Source: Microstegium vimineum
Lineage: Eukaryota; Streptophyta; Magnoliopsida; Poales; Poaceae
Direction of reading: 5' to 3'
NCBI GenBank assembly: GCA_022036555.1
Contig: CM039126.1
Coordinates: 26,827,935 to 26,891,934 of the forward strand
Length of the DNA stretch: 64,000 nt
The notes under the pieces are model-generated. The model searched no databases. It was given only the letters and a program-made list of their open reading frames with translations, and was not told where the DNA came from. The position numbers were made by a program, and so were the translations under genes. Below, in pieces: positions 52,171-63,347 of the stretch (positions are counted from its first letter, which is position 1; every line of letters starts with the position of its first letter).

Positions 52171-53629
52171 TCTACTTGAGTATTTTATATTGTGATGCAT
52201 TAGGTGATAGGAGTTGATTGAATCTCAGTTGATGCATTACCTTCCTTGATATTGAAATTACCTACCGTGTTACCCTGTTAATAAAAGTAAAAGCAACTGC
52301 TTAGCCTGCTTAGAATAAATGGTTACATTTATATTTTTATAGTATTATCCCATGGGGTTAATACCGATCATGGTTGGCTATACCTTGCTATCGTGGAAAG
52401 AACCAATGGTAGTAATAAAATGCGGTCAACCGGAAGGCAAGGGCACCAAGTGGTTTAGACTTGGGGGCAGTTCGTCCGTTGGATCATATAGGCTTGTATA
52501 CGATGGTGGCCCTCTTACATCTTTGAATGCACCCTTTCACATAGGGGTCGTTGCGAGTATCGACCCCGAAGCCGAGTAAACACTGTCCGGGCTGACTCTC
52601 AGCCTACTTTTGGCACCTCTAGTTTGGAGATACGACCTGCCCCGTGTTGTCCAACTGATTTCTCCAATTGGGTGGATTACACTGAGATCACGGAGGTACT
52701 ACCTGTACTTTGTTGAGCGGTAACCCAATGAATGGACCCGACGGGGGAAGTGTGGGCGTGTGTTAAAGGTAATCTTGCCAGGTGGTTGTATATCGACCCG
52801 TCGCCGCGTCCCACCGGATAGTGGGGGATTATGCTGAGCTTCACCACTATACAACTCCATGTGACATCATAATGGTTCTACTAAAATATTGATGAAGGAA
52901 TTGGATATGGTTTTATTATATTGTTTGATTAGATCAAGTGAGTGCTCTAGTACAGGTGCAAAACTTAGAGGTAAATAATAGGATTTAAAATGGCTGCTCT
53001 CTAATCTTTAAGTTTCATGTTGTTCGCGTTTCTCCAAAAGCAAAGTTTTTCTAGATCCACATAAATAGCCATGCATATCCTTGGAGTCTTTATTTTCAGT
53101 TAGACAAGTAAGTCTAGCTGAGTACATTCCCGTACTCAGGGTTTATCCCGTTTGTTGCAGATGGCCAAGTATACTTTGGCTATTGTAAGCACTGTCTCTA
53201 TCCTATCAAACGAGAAGAGGAGTAGGCTTTGGGCAAGGTCTTCTACGAGCTCACCTTTTGCTGTTGTCGGACATGATCTTGTTGGCACCCCTATCTATTA
53301 ATGGTATTAGTGTGGAGTAAGACTTTGAGTTCAAGTTTCAAAACAATGTTTTATTTGGCCACGTGTGTTGCGGCGTAAGTACTACTTTTATTTGGAATAA
53401 AGTGTTGTAATAACTTTATTTCGTACTTCAAGTATTTTCGTTTAAATGTTGGTTCGTTCGAATGTGCATACCTGAGTTTGCGTGATCTGGGTTGGATATA
53501 CGATTGTTAGAAATCCTTTGAGATTTCCGAACTACCGGGATTATATGGGCTCAAGTGCTTTAAGTGACAGTTAAATCGACGACTTTGGTACTTGATCTCT
53601 TATAATTTGGATGGTTCTGCCACACCAGG

Positions 53630-53798
53630 GGGCAGGGGTCCTCCTTATATAGCCCCCTCAAATGAACATCAGCCGTCGGATCAAACTGACCTTAATGGAG
53701 GGGTGAGATTGATCCTCAAAGGCGGTGGAACCCTAATCCGCGAGGCGGGACCTGATTGGTCCTTAGCCCAGGGCGGCCGCCCTAGGGGGGTAGCTGCC
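53630..53798 (-). repeat. Athila-like LTR E2, second piece
   Basis: It corresponds to about 47705-47880 of E1, with a TATA-like TTATATAG near 53645 and the ATCAAACTGACCTTAA segment. It is bounded by the solo LTR on the left and by element G on the right. Confidence 0.65.
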
Positions 53799-54294
53799 TG
53801 TCGACGAAATATGCGTCACAGTCTACCTAGGGGATGCCCTATGGTAGTAGATTGTAGGCGGAGGTGTGGCGACGACGATCAAGTGTAACACAGAGAGCGT
53901 AGACACGACGATTTATACAGGTTCAGGCTGGCAAATCGCCGTAATACCCTATGTCCTATGTTTTGGTGGCTGGATTGATATGAGTATTAGGTTACACGAA
54001 GTGCAGATGAGATCTAAGAGATTGTGAGAGAGAGTTTTCGAGGGGGGCCCTGGTCGCCTTATATAGCCGGAGAGCAGGGTTACAATTTCCATATCCTAAT
54101 AGATTATGATCAGTCTCTCAAGGTAAGGGATCCGAAGCTATCTACTAGGATCTTTCTTGGCGAGCAAAGCTTCTTTGAGTCCTTGGCGAGCACGACGGGC
54201 TGGCCGCGTGCCGCAAGGCCTCATGGGCTAGGTAGTCTCCTGGTCGGTAGGCCCGTAAGGTCCCTGGGGATATGCCGAGGTAATATCCACGACA
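53799..54294 (-). repeat. 3' LTR of element G
   Basis: The plus strand reads TGTCGACGAAATATGCG to ATATCCACGACA. TATA box on the minus strand near 54059. Same family as the LTRs of element F. Confidence 0.93.
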
Positions 54295-54659
54295 ATTCCC
54301 TGAGCACGTTATATTCTTCTAGCGAGCCCACAACATTGTCCTCGGTGGTGTACGGCTGGTAGCCATCATGCGAAGTTGTCGTTGCAGGGTCCCGACCAGG
54401 CTAGCTGGTCGAGGTACAGCTTGGAGAAGTCTCCCGACCGGGTCAAGCTGGTCAACAACGCCGTAGCTTGATGTGCGAGTAGGTTGCCTTTCCAGATGCT
54501 GCTGCTGCTTGTCGAGAGGGTGTGACGTGCTGAAGAAGAAAAAACTTTTGAAAGCCCTTCCCTGGTGAAGTGTACCCGCTTAGGCTCCGCAAAAACAAAC
54601 AAAAATGGCAGAGCTTTACCGAGAAGAAAATCAGTACATTCACCGCAAGGTGAAGTGTA

Positions 54660-55145
54660 CCCACTTAGTCCCCGAGCTTGGTAGTAGGTGAAGCATGAAC
54701 ATGGTGCCAAGATTTATAAGAGATAAAAAGATGCATAAACAATTGTAAGTAAAGGATGAAGCATGAGTTTTGTAAAAAACGGTTGCGAATACTCGCAGTC
54801 CCCGAGCCTGATGTAAGAAACTATGAGGTTCTTGTATCAGGATTGTATATTGAAGATTGAAACATAAGTTTTGTGAAAAACGACTGCGAATACCTGTAGT
54901 CCCGAGCCTGATGTGAGAAGCTAGAAGGTTCTTGTGTCGGGCTCATATTTCTTTGTTCGCAGTCCCCGGGTTTCCGTCCCCGAGTATCGTGTTGCTCCAT
55001 GCCGCCGCTCCTTGTGCCATGGCAGCAATCCCGAGGCTTGCTCGATGTAGTCGTGGACGATGTCCCGAGCCTGGTCTGATTTGCGGTTGGGCGGCTGAGT
55101 CGTGGTTGCGCTCGACGAAGTCCCCGAGAACTACTATAGCAAGAG
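54660..55145 (-). repeat. CTCGGGGACT repeats in the 3' part of G
   Basis: The plus strand shows AGTCCCCGAGC and variants at about 54665, 54795, 54898, 54961, 55060 and 55119. This is the counterpart of 35165-35665 in F. No gene is visible between 54295 and 55380. Confidence 0.78.
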
Positions 55146-55396
55146 TCTTGCGGGACTTGCCGACTAGTCCGCTATAGGCATGTTACTGTAGCTACAGAAA
55201 AAGAAATCATAACTAGACTGTACATCAACTCCCTGGGGCTATGGTGTTTTTGGTATTAACGAAATCATTATCCGTAAATTTTGGAAGTTGATTGAAAATA
55301 AATACAAAATGGAAAGATAAGTAAAAAAGGGAGTTAGTGGGCCGAAATAACCACACGGTAAGCGGCCCAAGTCGTGGCACGGAAAGGTGGTCGTTG

Positions 55397-55471
55397 TGGC
55401 GGTTCTGTATTCGGCCGTTGCGGTTTCCCAAAAACCCTGGGATCCGAAGGGCCGCGCCGCTTGGTATAAAG
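55397..55471 (+). promoter_or_regulatory. Antisense promoter block of G with TATA box
   Basis: GTTGCGGTTTCCCAAAAACC (55417-55436) is preceded by GGCGGTTCTGTATT and followed by GCCGCGCCGCTTGGTATAAA with the TATA box at 55465-55471, 131 bases before the ATG at 55602. The block matches 34950-35090 of F in reverse orientation. Conservation between otherwise diverged elements supports a function. Confidence 0.68.
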
Positions 55472-55601
55472 GGGGAAGTTGGCGGCGGTGGTGGTTTCCA
55501 TTCTATTACTGCGGTGAGGGTTGTCGGCTTCCTCTGCATTTTTGCCAGCGCTTCTTTGGTTCCTTTTTTGTCGTAGTGCCTGACTGCTCCGCTTGCTGGT
55601 G

Positions 55602-57358
55602 ATGGCGCCGAAGAAGGGTGTCCGCCGTAGTGTTGCGAGGCTATCCACGGCGATGGTTGTGGCGACAAGGTCGTCGTCAACGGATAGGAGAGCTGCTGCA
55701 GCGGCAGCCTCGACTGTTAGGGTTGAGGAGACGGTGGTGCCGCCCTGGGCGAAGCACTGGACGCTGAGCACACTGAAGGAGAATGATATTAACGCCCTTG
55801 TGTTCGGCGGTCTTCTGTCAGATTACGAGGTCAGTGGATGGCGGTCGGCGTTCGGCGAGTCATTTCCGACGCCGAATACGGGTGAGCTTGTTGTGTTCGA
55901 GATGTTCTTTCGGTGTGGCGATGGGATTCCCGTCCATTCGTTCCTTCGTGGTTTACTGCGGTATTATGATATTTCAATTTGCAACCTGAATCCCAACTCG
56001 ATTGTGCACATTGCCACCTTTATTCATATGTGCGAAGCGTTATTGGGATCTATCCTCATTTTGACCTGTTCCAATACTTCTTTCGTCTGAAGCTGAATGG
56101 AACTGGATCATCTGATGTTATTAGCTCTGTATATCTTCAACTTAGGGATGGTATGTCTAGTGACTACATCTCGATGCCACTACATTCCAAATTTTCTAGA
56201 CACAAATCGAGGTGGTTTTATGTTCACCAGGTAGAGCCTTGTGCATCATGCGATCCCACGCTGGTGCCCAGGGCCCTGGCGACTTGGTCGGAGCCGCCAT
56301 TCGAGGCCGGTTTGGATAAAGTGAAGTTACTATTGGAGTTGCTCGATCGCTGTACTCTTGATGGTGTGCGGGTAGTGTGCAGCTTTATTGCCAGGCGTTG
56401 TCAGCCTTCTAAGGAGAGGGAACATCCTACGTTTGAATATGCTGGTAGGAGTGATAGTACTCGGGAGGCGCCTGAAGGGATCAAGTCGGTCGTTGCTGAT
56501 AAGCGACTACATTATATCTTCGATGTTGCGAAGCATTCTGCGCCGGCTCACCCTAGGAAGGATTTTTCTCTTCGTCATCGTCCCCTTAGGTTTTGACTAT
56601 TTCTGGCTTGGTCTTGTGTCTTGATGTTTTTGGTGCTTGTTATGCTTATGTCCTCCTTGACTATGTAGATTCGCGGTGACAGTCGTGCTACATATTTTGC
56701 CTTGTCACCGACCCTTGGTGTACTTCTCGAATTCTGTATTCCTCGAACGTCCGTTGTAGGTGGTGATGCTGTGGAGCCTGGTGGTTCTGATCGTTCTAGC
56801 GAATCTCTGCCTGATTCGATGATCCGGGGGTACGATGCTTCATTTGGGGATCAAGATTTCCCGATTGGCGCGTATTCTGAGCTGGGGAACTTGGGTGTGG
56901 CTGGTTCATCAAGGTCGCCCAAAGCGAACAGGCGTTCGCGGCAGAAGTCGTCTACTAGGTAAGTGATTCTTCTTGTCTTGCTTGCTTTGGATGATTTGTG
57001 GTATATGATATGTCAGTGTCTTATTGTCGTATAGTGTCACGCCGGAGGCTACTGATAGGGATCTAGTTGGGGGAGAGGCGGCTTTTGCCGAGCTGGAGCC
57101 ATTGAGGTCGGAGCCCTAGGCTTCAAATCATCCTGGGTTTGGTGGTGGATTGTCTTCTTCAGGAGACCCTCGGGTCCCTGGTGACGGGGTCGTTAGGGGA
57201 GGGTCCTTTGATGATGATGTGCCGTTGTCATTCGGTCCTGGTTTGACGAGAGAGCGAAAAAGAAAGGTTATTGTTGACGACGACCTCGGTGAACCTTTCC
57301 TTCCGAGGGAGGTGTTTTCGTTGATTAGGGAGACTCTGACGGTACCAAAGAGAAGCTG
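55602..57358 (+). pseudogene. Antisense multi-exon gene of the 'putative gypsy type transposon' family
   Basis: It starts MAPKKGVRRSVARLS at 55602; a second ATG lies at 55593. The first exon encodes FPTPNTGELVVFEMFFRCG, IPVHSFLRGLLRYYDISICN and NPNSIVHIATFIHMCEALLG, then after a one-base loss near 56046, IYPHFDLFQYFFRLKL. This order fits the plant family Pfam calls 'putative gypsy type transposon' (PF04195). A possible intron is 56590-56668. A well supported one is 56959-57034 (AG/GTAAGT donor, TATAG acceptor), which joins two frames in phase. The third exon carries a TAG at 57117 and then reads MSSSGDPRVPGDGVVRGG up to 57358, with further intron-like stretches to about 58040. Its role is unknown. 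It is antisense to the element and has its own TATA box. Confidence 0.65.
56959..57034 (+). other. Probable intron in the antisense gene of G
   Basis: Donor TCTACTAG/GTAAGTGATT, T-rich tail and acceptor TTGTCGTATAG/TGTCACGCC. Splicing joins ...SSTR-type sequence to SVTPEATDRDLVGGEAAFAE in phase, while unspliced reading stops at once. Confidence 0.7.
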
Positions 57359-58610
57359 AGTCATGTGAATGTGGGTGTCTGGCCCCTTTCTCCCTTTGTG
57401 CACCGGGCGATTCTCCGGCTGACTTGTAGCTCGTCGTTTCTTGTAGGTGTTGTTGAAAACGAATCAGGAGCGCAAGCGTAGCTAGAGGCGTCTTTGGAGG
57501 GTGCTCGCGCGCGTATGCGCGATCTGGAAGGAGCCCTTCTAGAGAAGGAATGTGACAACTCCGGACTTCACGACCAGTTGGCGAAGATGCAGAGGTGTTG
57601 GTTTTGGTGCCTCTCTTGACCGCTTGAGCCATTGTCCTGGCTTGCTTTGATGCTTAATGTCTTTTGGCTGCCTGTAGAGCTAGAGACCGTGGGCGTTGCT
57701 TGGCGGGATCATTTTTGGAGCCTGTTGTAAGGTTGGACCGGTGATGGTCTGTGTGGATAATGTCAACTTTATTCCCATTCCTCCGTCGGAGGAGGCCGTA
57801 ACTGGCATGCTATCGATGGCGCGGGGCTTCATTGACCGTTTTAAGTCATTTGTATCATTGACGGGCCAGAAGACGCTTGCATATGGTTTTGCTGTGCTCC
57901 GGTCAATCTTCGGAGGGTGCAGAGCGGGTATGCTGCTGATACTTCTGAGGCAGATATATCTTGTTTGGCGGCGGAGGATCATGTAGCTGCTAGGGATCTT
58001 ATGTCTGATATGGAGTTTTTTGCTACGATGTAGCTGCCGTTTGTATAAAATACAAGGATTGTGCGGACGTGTAAGTGAAATGTGTCAAAGCTTTTGTTTA
58101 TCATGGCGGTGAGCTTTTATTTGACTTGTATGTCCTTTGTTGCTAGCTGAGTCATGAGCCGTAGCGATGAATCATTCGGCCTTGGGTCTCAAATGGTCCA
58201 TATCGTAGGGCTAGCATCACTGCACGCGTAGGATACATAGGGATTCCCAAGGAGGAGCGTTGTTGGCAACCCGCGGCGTAGAGGGCGAACAGTTCATGCA
58301 CGCTTAGGGAGATGCCAGGGGCATGGCCTTTTTCCAAGAGGCTCGATCATGGCATGACCAGGGCCTATGGAGACCGTTCCTGCAGACGCTGGGAGAAAAG
58401 CCATGCTGCTTGTATAGTCGTCGACCGTACCGAGGTCGTATACAGATTCTGGGCACGTAACCTCATGGCGCCCGACCCGAGTGGTATCACCCAGCTTCTG
58501 GGGAAATACCACTTTGGAGGCCTATCGATGTAATCATAGCGTTTAGGGTAGCTACTTCTATTCGCTATGGTTAATCTATAGGCCAGCTTCGGGTGCTTTC
58601 TGGTTATGGC
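57359..58610 (+). other. 3' part of the antisense gene and non-coding spacer of G
   Basis: Several CTTGTAG/ and CCTGTAG/ acceptor-like sites (57446, 57677) and short frames such as 57696-57986 suggest further exons, but I cannot fix them. 58060-58220 matches 33700-33880 of F and is non-coding backbone. Confidence 0.45.
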
Positions 58611-58750
58611 CAGGCTGTTTGGAGAAACGCGCTATCGCGTTTTGGAGAGGTTGTCGAACACTATGGGACTGTTTTGGAGAGGTGGTCGAACGCCATATGC
58701 GTTTTGTAGAACTTGTCGAACGTCGTAGGCGTTTTGTAGAGGTCGCCTGG
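58610..58750 (-). repeat. Degenerate tandem repeat after pol in G
   Basis: Four decayed copies of a unit near 30-38 bases (GCGTTTTGGAGAGGTTGTCG / GAACGTCGTAGGC). This is the counterpart of 33085-33300 in F. Confidence 0.7.
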
Positions 58751-58818
58751 ATGAAAAAGGTGTATGGGGAGAATGTTGAACTTTTATTGATACGGGCGAG
58801 GTACATAGTACAAGTTTT

Positions 58819-59909
58819 TCAGGCGTAAAAGTGCCTAAGGTGCTCTATGCTCCATGAGTTGGGGACATCGACACCTTCCTGGTCTACGAGCCGATATGAC
58901 CCTGGTCGGGTGAGTTCTTTGACGACATAGGGGCCTTCCCAGTGTGAAGAAAGCCTGTGCATGCCTTCGGGCTTGAGCTTCCTCTCGAGGACGAGTTCTC
59001 CTGTGGTAAACGATCTGGGGTGGACATTGTGGTTGTAGTATCGGCGGACGCTCTCCAGGTACTTGGCCGTCCGTATGCATGAGGTTAACGTCTGTTCTTC
59101 AAGGCGATCAAGGTCATCGATCCGAGCCTAGTCGGATGTCTCTTCATCGTAGTGCTCTAGGCGTGGGGAACCAAAGGCGATGTCGGTTGGGATTACAGCT
59201 TCAGAGCCGAAAAGCATGAAGTACGGGGAAACGCCGGTGTTGCGGCTGGGTTGGGTACGTAGTCCCTCATAATAACGCAGGTAATTCGTGAAGCCAACGA
59301 CCTGGGTTCTTTTCTTCCTCCTGGTATAATCGTTTCTTGAGTGTGTCTAGTATGATTCCATTGGTGCATTCGGCCTGGCTGTTTGCTCCAGGGTGGGTGA
59401 CGGTGACGTATTTGATTGATATTCCATTATCTTCGCAAAAATCCCAGAAGAGGTTCCCTATGAAGTTTGACCCCAAGTCGGTGATGATTGAATTTGGTAC
59501 GCCGAATCGGTGTATGATTTCATCAATGAAAGTGATTGCGCTCCCTGCTGAGGCTTTGGTAATCGGCTTGACCTCAATCCACTTGGAGAATTTGTCGACG
59601 GCTATGTAGATCCACTTGAAGTTTGCTGGTGCTGGTTGGAAAGGGCCGAGCATATCGAGGCCCCAATAGGCGAAGGGCCAGGAGGCTGGTATTGTTTGGA
59701 GTTCCTGAGCGGGATGGTGAGTTTGTTTGGCGAAGAATTGGCACCCATTGCAGGTTCACACCATTTGCTATGTGTTGGCGACCGCTGTGGGCCAGTAAAA
59801 TTCGGCTTGAAAAGCTTTTCGTACCAGCGTCTTCGTGGAGGCATGGTTTCCACATGTGCCAGCGTGTATATCTTGTAAGATTGCAGCACCGTGTTCCTAG
59901 GAGACGCAC
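58819..59909 (-). pseudogene. pol: Integrase of element G, frameshifted
   Basis: The zinc-binding region starts before this frame (DIHAGTCGNHAS ... FYWPTA; CNGCQFF) near 59750-59900 and contains stops. The core shows IYIAVDKFSKWIEVKPI with the first Asp, SIITDLGSNFIG with the second Asp, and NSQAECTNGI with the Glu. The usual DNGS and VERANG contexts have changed. After a shift near 59270 the C-terminal part continues, ending in SWSIEHLRHFYA and a stop at 58819-58821. Integrase would insert the DNA copy; the breaks rule that out here. Confidence 0.87.
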
Positions 59910-60189
59910 TTTTGTAGTGCTTGAAACTTGGAATTCTTTCTCATCAGTGTGCCGTGAACGAGGACGTAGTTGTGAGCTCGGTGGGTTAGTCGTTCTTCTT
60001 CGGTCTCATCTGATGGCACTAAGTTGTTGGAGAGGTATTGAATGAAATCATCCCGCCAATCGCTCGACCAGCTAGTGATTTTGGCGATGATCGTGTTAGC
60101 TTGCTGTGGCGACACGCTGTCGGGTGGATCTTCACACTTGTCGGCGATCGATGTTTTGAGTAGTTCCTGAACGAAGACTCCTGCCGAGA

Positions 60190-60600
60190 TGGGGGATCGC
60201 GATGATCCTAGCTTGGACATTTCGTCTGCTGCTTGGTTCCGATCACGAAGAATGTGGTAATATTCGATCCCGAAGAAATTCCCTTCTAACTTTCTGATGG
60301 CGGCGCAATACTCGTCCATCTTGCCATTGGAGCAGTTCGATTCTTTGTTGAGTTGGTTGATCACTAGGGCTGAGTCGCCGTTTACGATGATGCGCTTTAT
60401 GCTGAGTTCGTTGGCGATGCGGAGTCCGTGTAATGTTGCCTCGTATTCGGCGGCGTTGTTAGATGCCAGGAACAGTAGTCGCAGGACATAGCAAAGTTTA
60501 TCACCGGATGGTGATATGAACAGGAGACCGATGCCTGCTCCATGGATGGACAGAGAACCATCGAAGAATAGAGTCCAATGCTCGGGGGCTTCGGTGGCTA
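60190..60600 (-). pseudogene. Second (archaeal-type) RNase H of element G
   Basis: Minus-strand segments FDGSLSIHGAGIGLLFISP, NNAAEYEATLHGLRIANELS, IVNGDSALVINQLNKES and RDRNQAADEMSKLGS match the additional RNase H found between RNase H and integrase in Tat-lineage elements. The first acidic residue (FDGS) and the NAAEYEA and GDSALV motifs are visible. A stop lies at 60608. This domain is a strong marker of the lineage. Confidence 0.8.
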
Positions 60601-60607
60601 CTAGGAC

Positions 60608-61174
60608 CTAGATGTCGGTCCATTCGGCGATGAAGTCGACGAGTGCTTGTGACTTAATTGTATGACGCCCTTGGAAAGCGATGTTAAAGGTTCCAAGTTC
60701 GACTGCCCATTTGATTATCCGCCCGGTGGCATCTTTGTTCCACAGGATATCGCCTAGCGGAAATTCGGTGACGATTGTCACCTTCGTTCGTCGTTGAAAA
60801 TAGTGCCAAAGTTTGCGCGTGGTGATGAGGACCGCGTACAGTAGATTTTGCACCTGGGGGTATCTTGTTTTTGACTCGTTGAGTACCTCGCTAGCAAAGT
60901 AGCATGGTCGCTGGACCGGGTATGCGCATCCGCTTTCTTCACGTTCGACCACCATGACGGTGCTGATGACCTGGTTAGTTGCGGCGATGTAAAGCAGCAT
61001 TGATTCTTCTTCCTTTGGCGCGACGAGGATGGGAGGTTCGGTGAGGTACTTCTTTAGGTCGGTGAATGCTCGGTCTGCTTCGTCGTTCCATGTGAACTTC
61101 TGTCCACCCTTCAAGAGCCCGAAGAATGGGAGGCCTTTTTCACCGAGGCATGCACCCGGCAAGGTTTTGTACAT
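60608..61174 (-). pseudogene. pol: RT connection and first RNase H of element G
   Basis: The segment reads FFGLLKGGQKFTWNDEADRA and KKYLTEPPILVAP, then LYIAATNQVISTVMVVEREE, CYFASEVLNESKTRYPQVQN, LWHYFQRRTKVTIVTEFPLG and GRIIKWAVELGTFNIAFQGR, ending FIAEWTDI. This is the standard Gypsy RNase H, lying between RT and the archaeal-type RNase H. The short frame is open, but upstream joins are shifted near 61140-61170. Confidence 0.88.
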
Positions 61175-61739
61175 CCTTGATGTTGGACGGAGGCTTCATT
61201 TGAAGAACCGCGATGGTTTTTTCTGGGTTAGCCCGGATGCCAGATTTACTGACGAAGTTGCTGAGTAGGTTTCCTGATGATGCCCCAAAAATGCACTTTT
61301 TTGGATTTAACTTCCACCTGAACTCATTGAGGGCCTTGAAGGTTGCCTTTATGTCGGCGACCAATGTCTCTACGCCGTGTGTTTTTATGACTACATCATC
61401 TACGTAGGCCTCTACCTTCCCTGGGATGAGTTCCTTCAAGCATTCTTGTATAGCGCGCTGATACGTGGCGCCGGCATTTTTTAGTCCAAAGGACATTGTT
61501 GTGTAGCAGTAGGCGCCAAAAGGAGTGATGAACGATGTCTTTATCTGATCTTCCGCTTTCAAGACTATTTGGTGGTAGCCGGAGTAGCAGACGAGGAAGG
61601 AGAGGAGTTCGCATCCTGCGGTGGAGTCAACGACTTCGTCGATACGTGGAAGAGGGAAAGGGTTAGGAGGGCAGTGCTTGTTGAGACTCATATAGTCGAC
61701 ACAAATTCTCCATTCATTGTTCTTTTTTCTTACAAGCAC
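61140..61739 (-). pseudogene. pol: Reverse transcriptase of element G, first catalytic aspartate lost
   Basis: Motifs VRKKNNEWRICVDYMSLNK, FPLPRIDEVVDSTAG, YSGYHQIVLKAEDQIKTSF, MSFGLKNAGATYQRAIQ and the active site YVDD at 61395-61406 (EAYVDDVVIKT) are clear. In the motif that normally reads FLDAYSGY the Asp is Val (LSFLVCYSGY), so polymerase activity is not expected. A frameshift near 61735 separates it from the protease part. Confidence 0.9.
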
Positions 61740-62700
61740 CGGATTGGCAAGCCAATTGGGGGATTTACTTCTTTAATGAACCTTGTAGCTAGGAGCCGGG
61801 TTATCTCAGCTTTAATGGCTTCTTTGCGGTCTGGTGCGAACCTTCTGAGCTTCTGACGAGTGGGTTTGGCCCCTTCGACTACGTTTAATGAGTGCTCAGC
61901 GTGGTCGCGGGTGACCCCTGGCATGTCCGCTGGTTTCCAAGCAAAGATGTTGATGTTGCGTCGTAGGAAGCTACCGAGTGCGCTTTCTTGCTCTGGATCG
62001 AGGTCGGCACCGATTACGGCGGTTTTCTCGGGGTCGCCGTCGACCAAGGACACCGTCTTCATTTCTCTAGATTTCTTCGAAGCGCGCATGGTCAGAGGCT
62101 CTGGGATGTCGAAGTCGCCTGCTCGGAGCTCGGCCGCTCCGGACAAGCAGATCTGAGTACCGCGTTGATTTTCCCACCTGGTCGCGTCCTCGATCGCCTC
62201 TTGCTCACATTCGTAGGCGATCTGAAGGTCGGAGTGGAGGCTGATGACTCCTTGTGGCGCCGATATCTTGAGCACTAAGTAGGTGTAGTGTGGTATCGCC
62301 ATGAGCCTCAAGAGCGCAGGTCGTCCGAGGATAATGTCGTAAGGGGTATCAAAGTTGGCAACCATGAAGTCGACGAGCTCTTTGCGTACTAGGTGATCGG
62401 ACCCAAATCGCACTGGGAGGGTGATCTGTCCGGACGGTTTCGAGCTTCCGCCGGGTAGATGCTGTTTTCCTAGAACTCGCTTCCTTGGAGTGTACATGGA
62501 AATACGATGTTGAGGGAGCTGCCCCCGTCGACAAGTATCTTTTTGAAGAAATCGGTCGAGACAGCTGCGGCGATGACCAGGGGAAGCGACCAGGGTAGTC
62601 ATGACGTATCTGGTGGTCGTCTCTGGAGAAATCGATCCGGTGCTTTGTCCAATCTGGGGGAGTGACATAAACGCTATTGCTGTTAGTAAAGGCTCGGCGA
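61730..62700 (-). pseudogene. Protease and linker of element G
   Basis: The DGGS motif at 62518-62529 lies in VDGGSSLNIVF in one register; after a stop the frame from 62450 carries GQITLPVRFG, VDFMVANFDTPYDIILGRPA and LRLMAIPHYTYLVLKIS. The next part (GSFLRRNINIFAWKPADMPG, DHAEHSLNVVEGAKPTRQKL, RRFAPDRKEAIKAEITRLLA) is the usual lead into RT. The protease region matches that of F (32209-32955) domain by domain. Confidence 0.85.
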
Positions 62701-63331
62701 CGCTTACCATTACTGCTTGGGTGCCCGCCGAATATGGAGAAGATGTGTGTGGCCTTCGTGAAGCCGGTAGCCGGAGCTTCCACCTTGTCTTCCCTTGATA
62801 GGTCGTTGCTTGGTCGCTTTACGTACACCTTTCCTTGGATGGCCTCTTTGAGAGCGATGCGCTCCCGCATGGTGTGCTTTCCTTGTCCGTGGAGGGGTAG
62901 GGACCATCAAGGACTTCTTTGTGGCTGTTGCCACGTCGGCGCTTCTATCCGGAGATGGGGCCGGCCAAGTTGGGCAACGAGCGGCGCCCTGGGGCTTCTG
63001 AGGTGATCTTCTTGCGCGTGAACGACGTATAGGAACGGAGTTGGCGGCGAGCGACATCGATGAGGTCGAGGCAATCGGCGAGGTCTTCATTGATCTAATC
63101 AACAACGCTTGCCTCGTCGCCAGGAGCAACGCGATCTAGAGCGCTTCAAGCCGTCTTGGTGGTTAGATCTTCGACTAGAGGAGGGTTCAGCGCGAGGAGT
63201 CGTGCGGGTTCTATGGTTCCCGAGACGGAGACGGTGCCATGAATAGTCCAAACCATAGATCCGATCTCGAGGCTGGTGCCGCTCGTGGGGATGAGCATGG
63301 ATCCGGGAAAGGTAACCGCTTGATGAGCCAT
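62701..63331 (-). pseudogene. Gag remnant of element G with most of the domain deleted
   Basis: It starts MAHQAVTFPGSMLIPTSGT at 63331, the same start as in F at 30017, and stops at 63146. Only 0.8 kb separate this start from the protease DGGS motif, against 2.4 kb in F. The gag core found in F at 31330-31767 has no counterpart, so about 1.6 kb is missing. The remaining part is in mixed frames. Confidence 0.72.
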
Positions 63332-63347
63332 GGAGTCGATTCACACA

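Larger units (their letters stand above)
49034..53624 (+). mobile_element. Solo LTR of the Tekay-type chromovirus family, 4591 bases
   Basis: It runs from TGTGACACCC to CTGCCACA, the reverse complement orientation of the LTRs at 25368 and 42852. It is longer because of a larger GC-rich block (about 49540-51060). Flanks are CTAGG (49029-49033) and CCAGG (53625-53629), a 5-base duplication with one C/T difference at a CHG site. No internal sequence is present, so it arose by LTR recombination. It interrupts LTR E2. Confidence 0.88.

Noticed and set aside
49034..53624. Complete chromovirus in reverse orientation
   Set aside because: No primer site, gag or pol between the ends; it is one LTR only.
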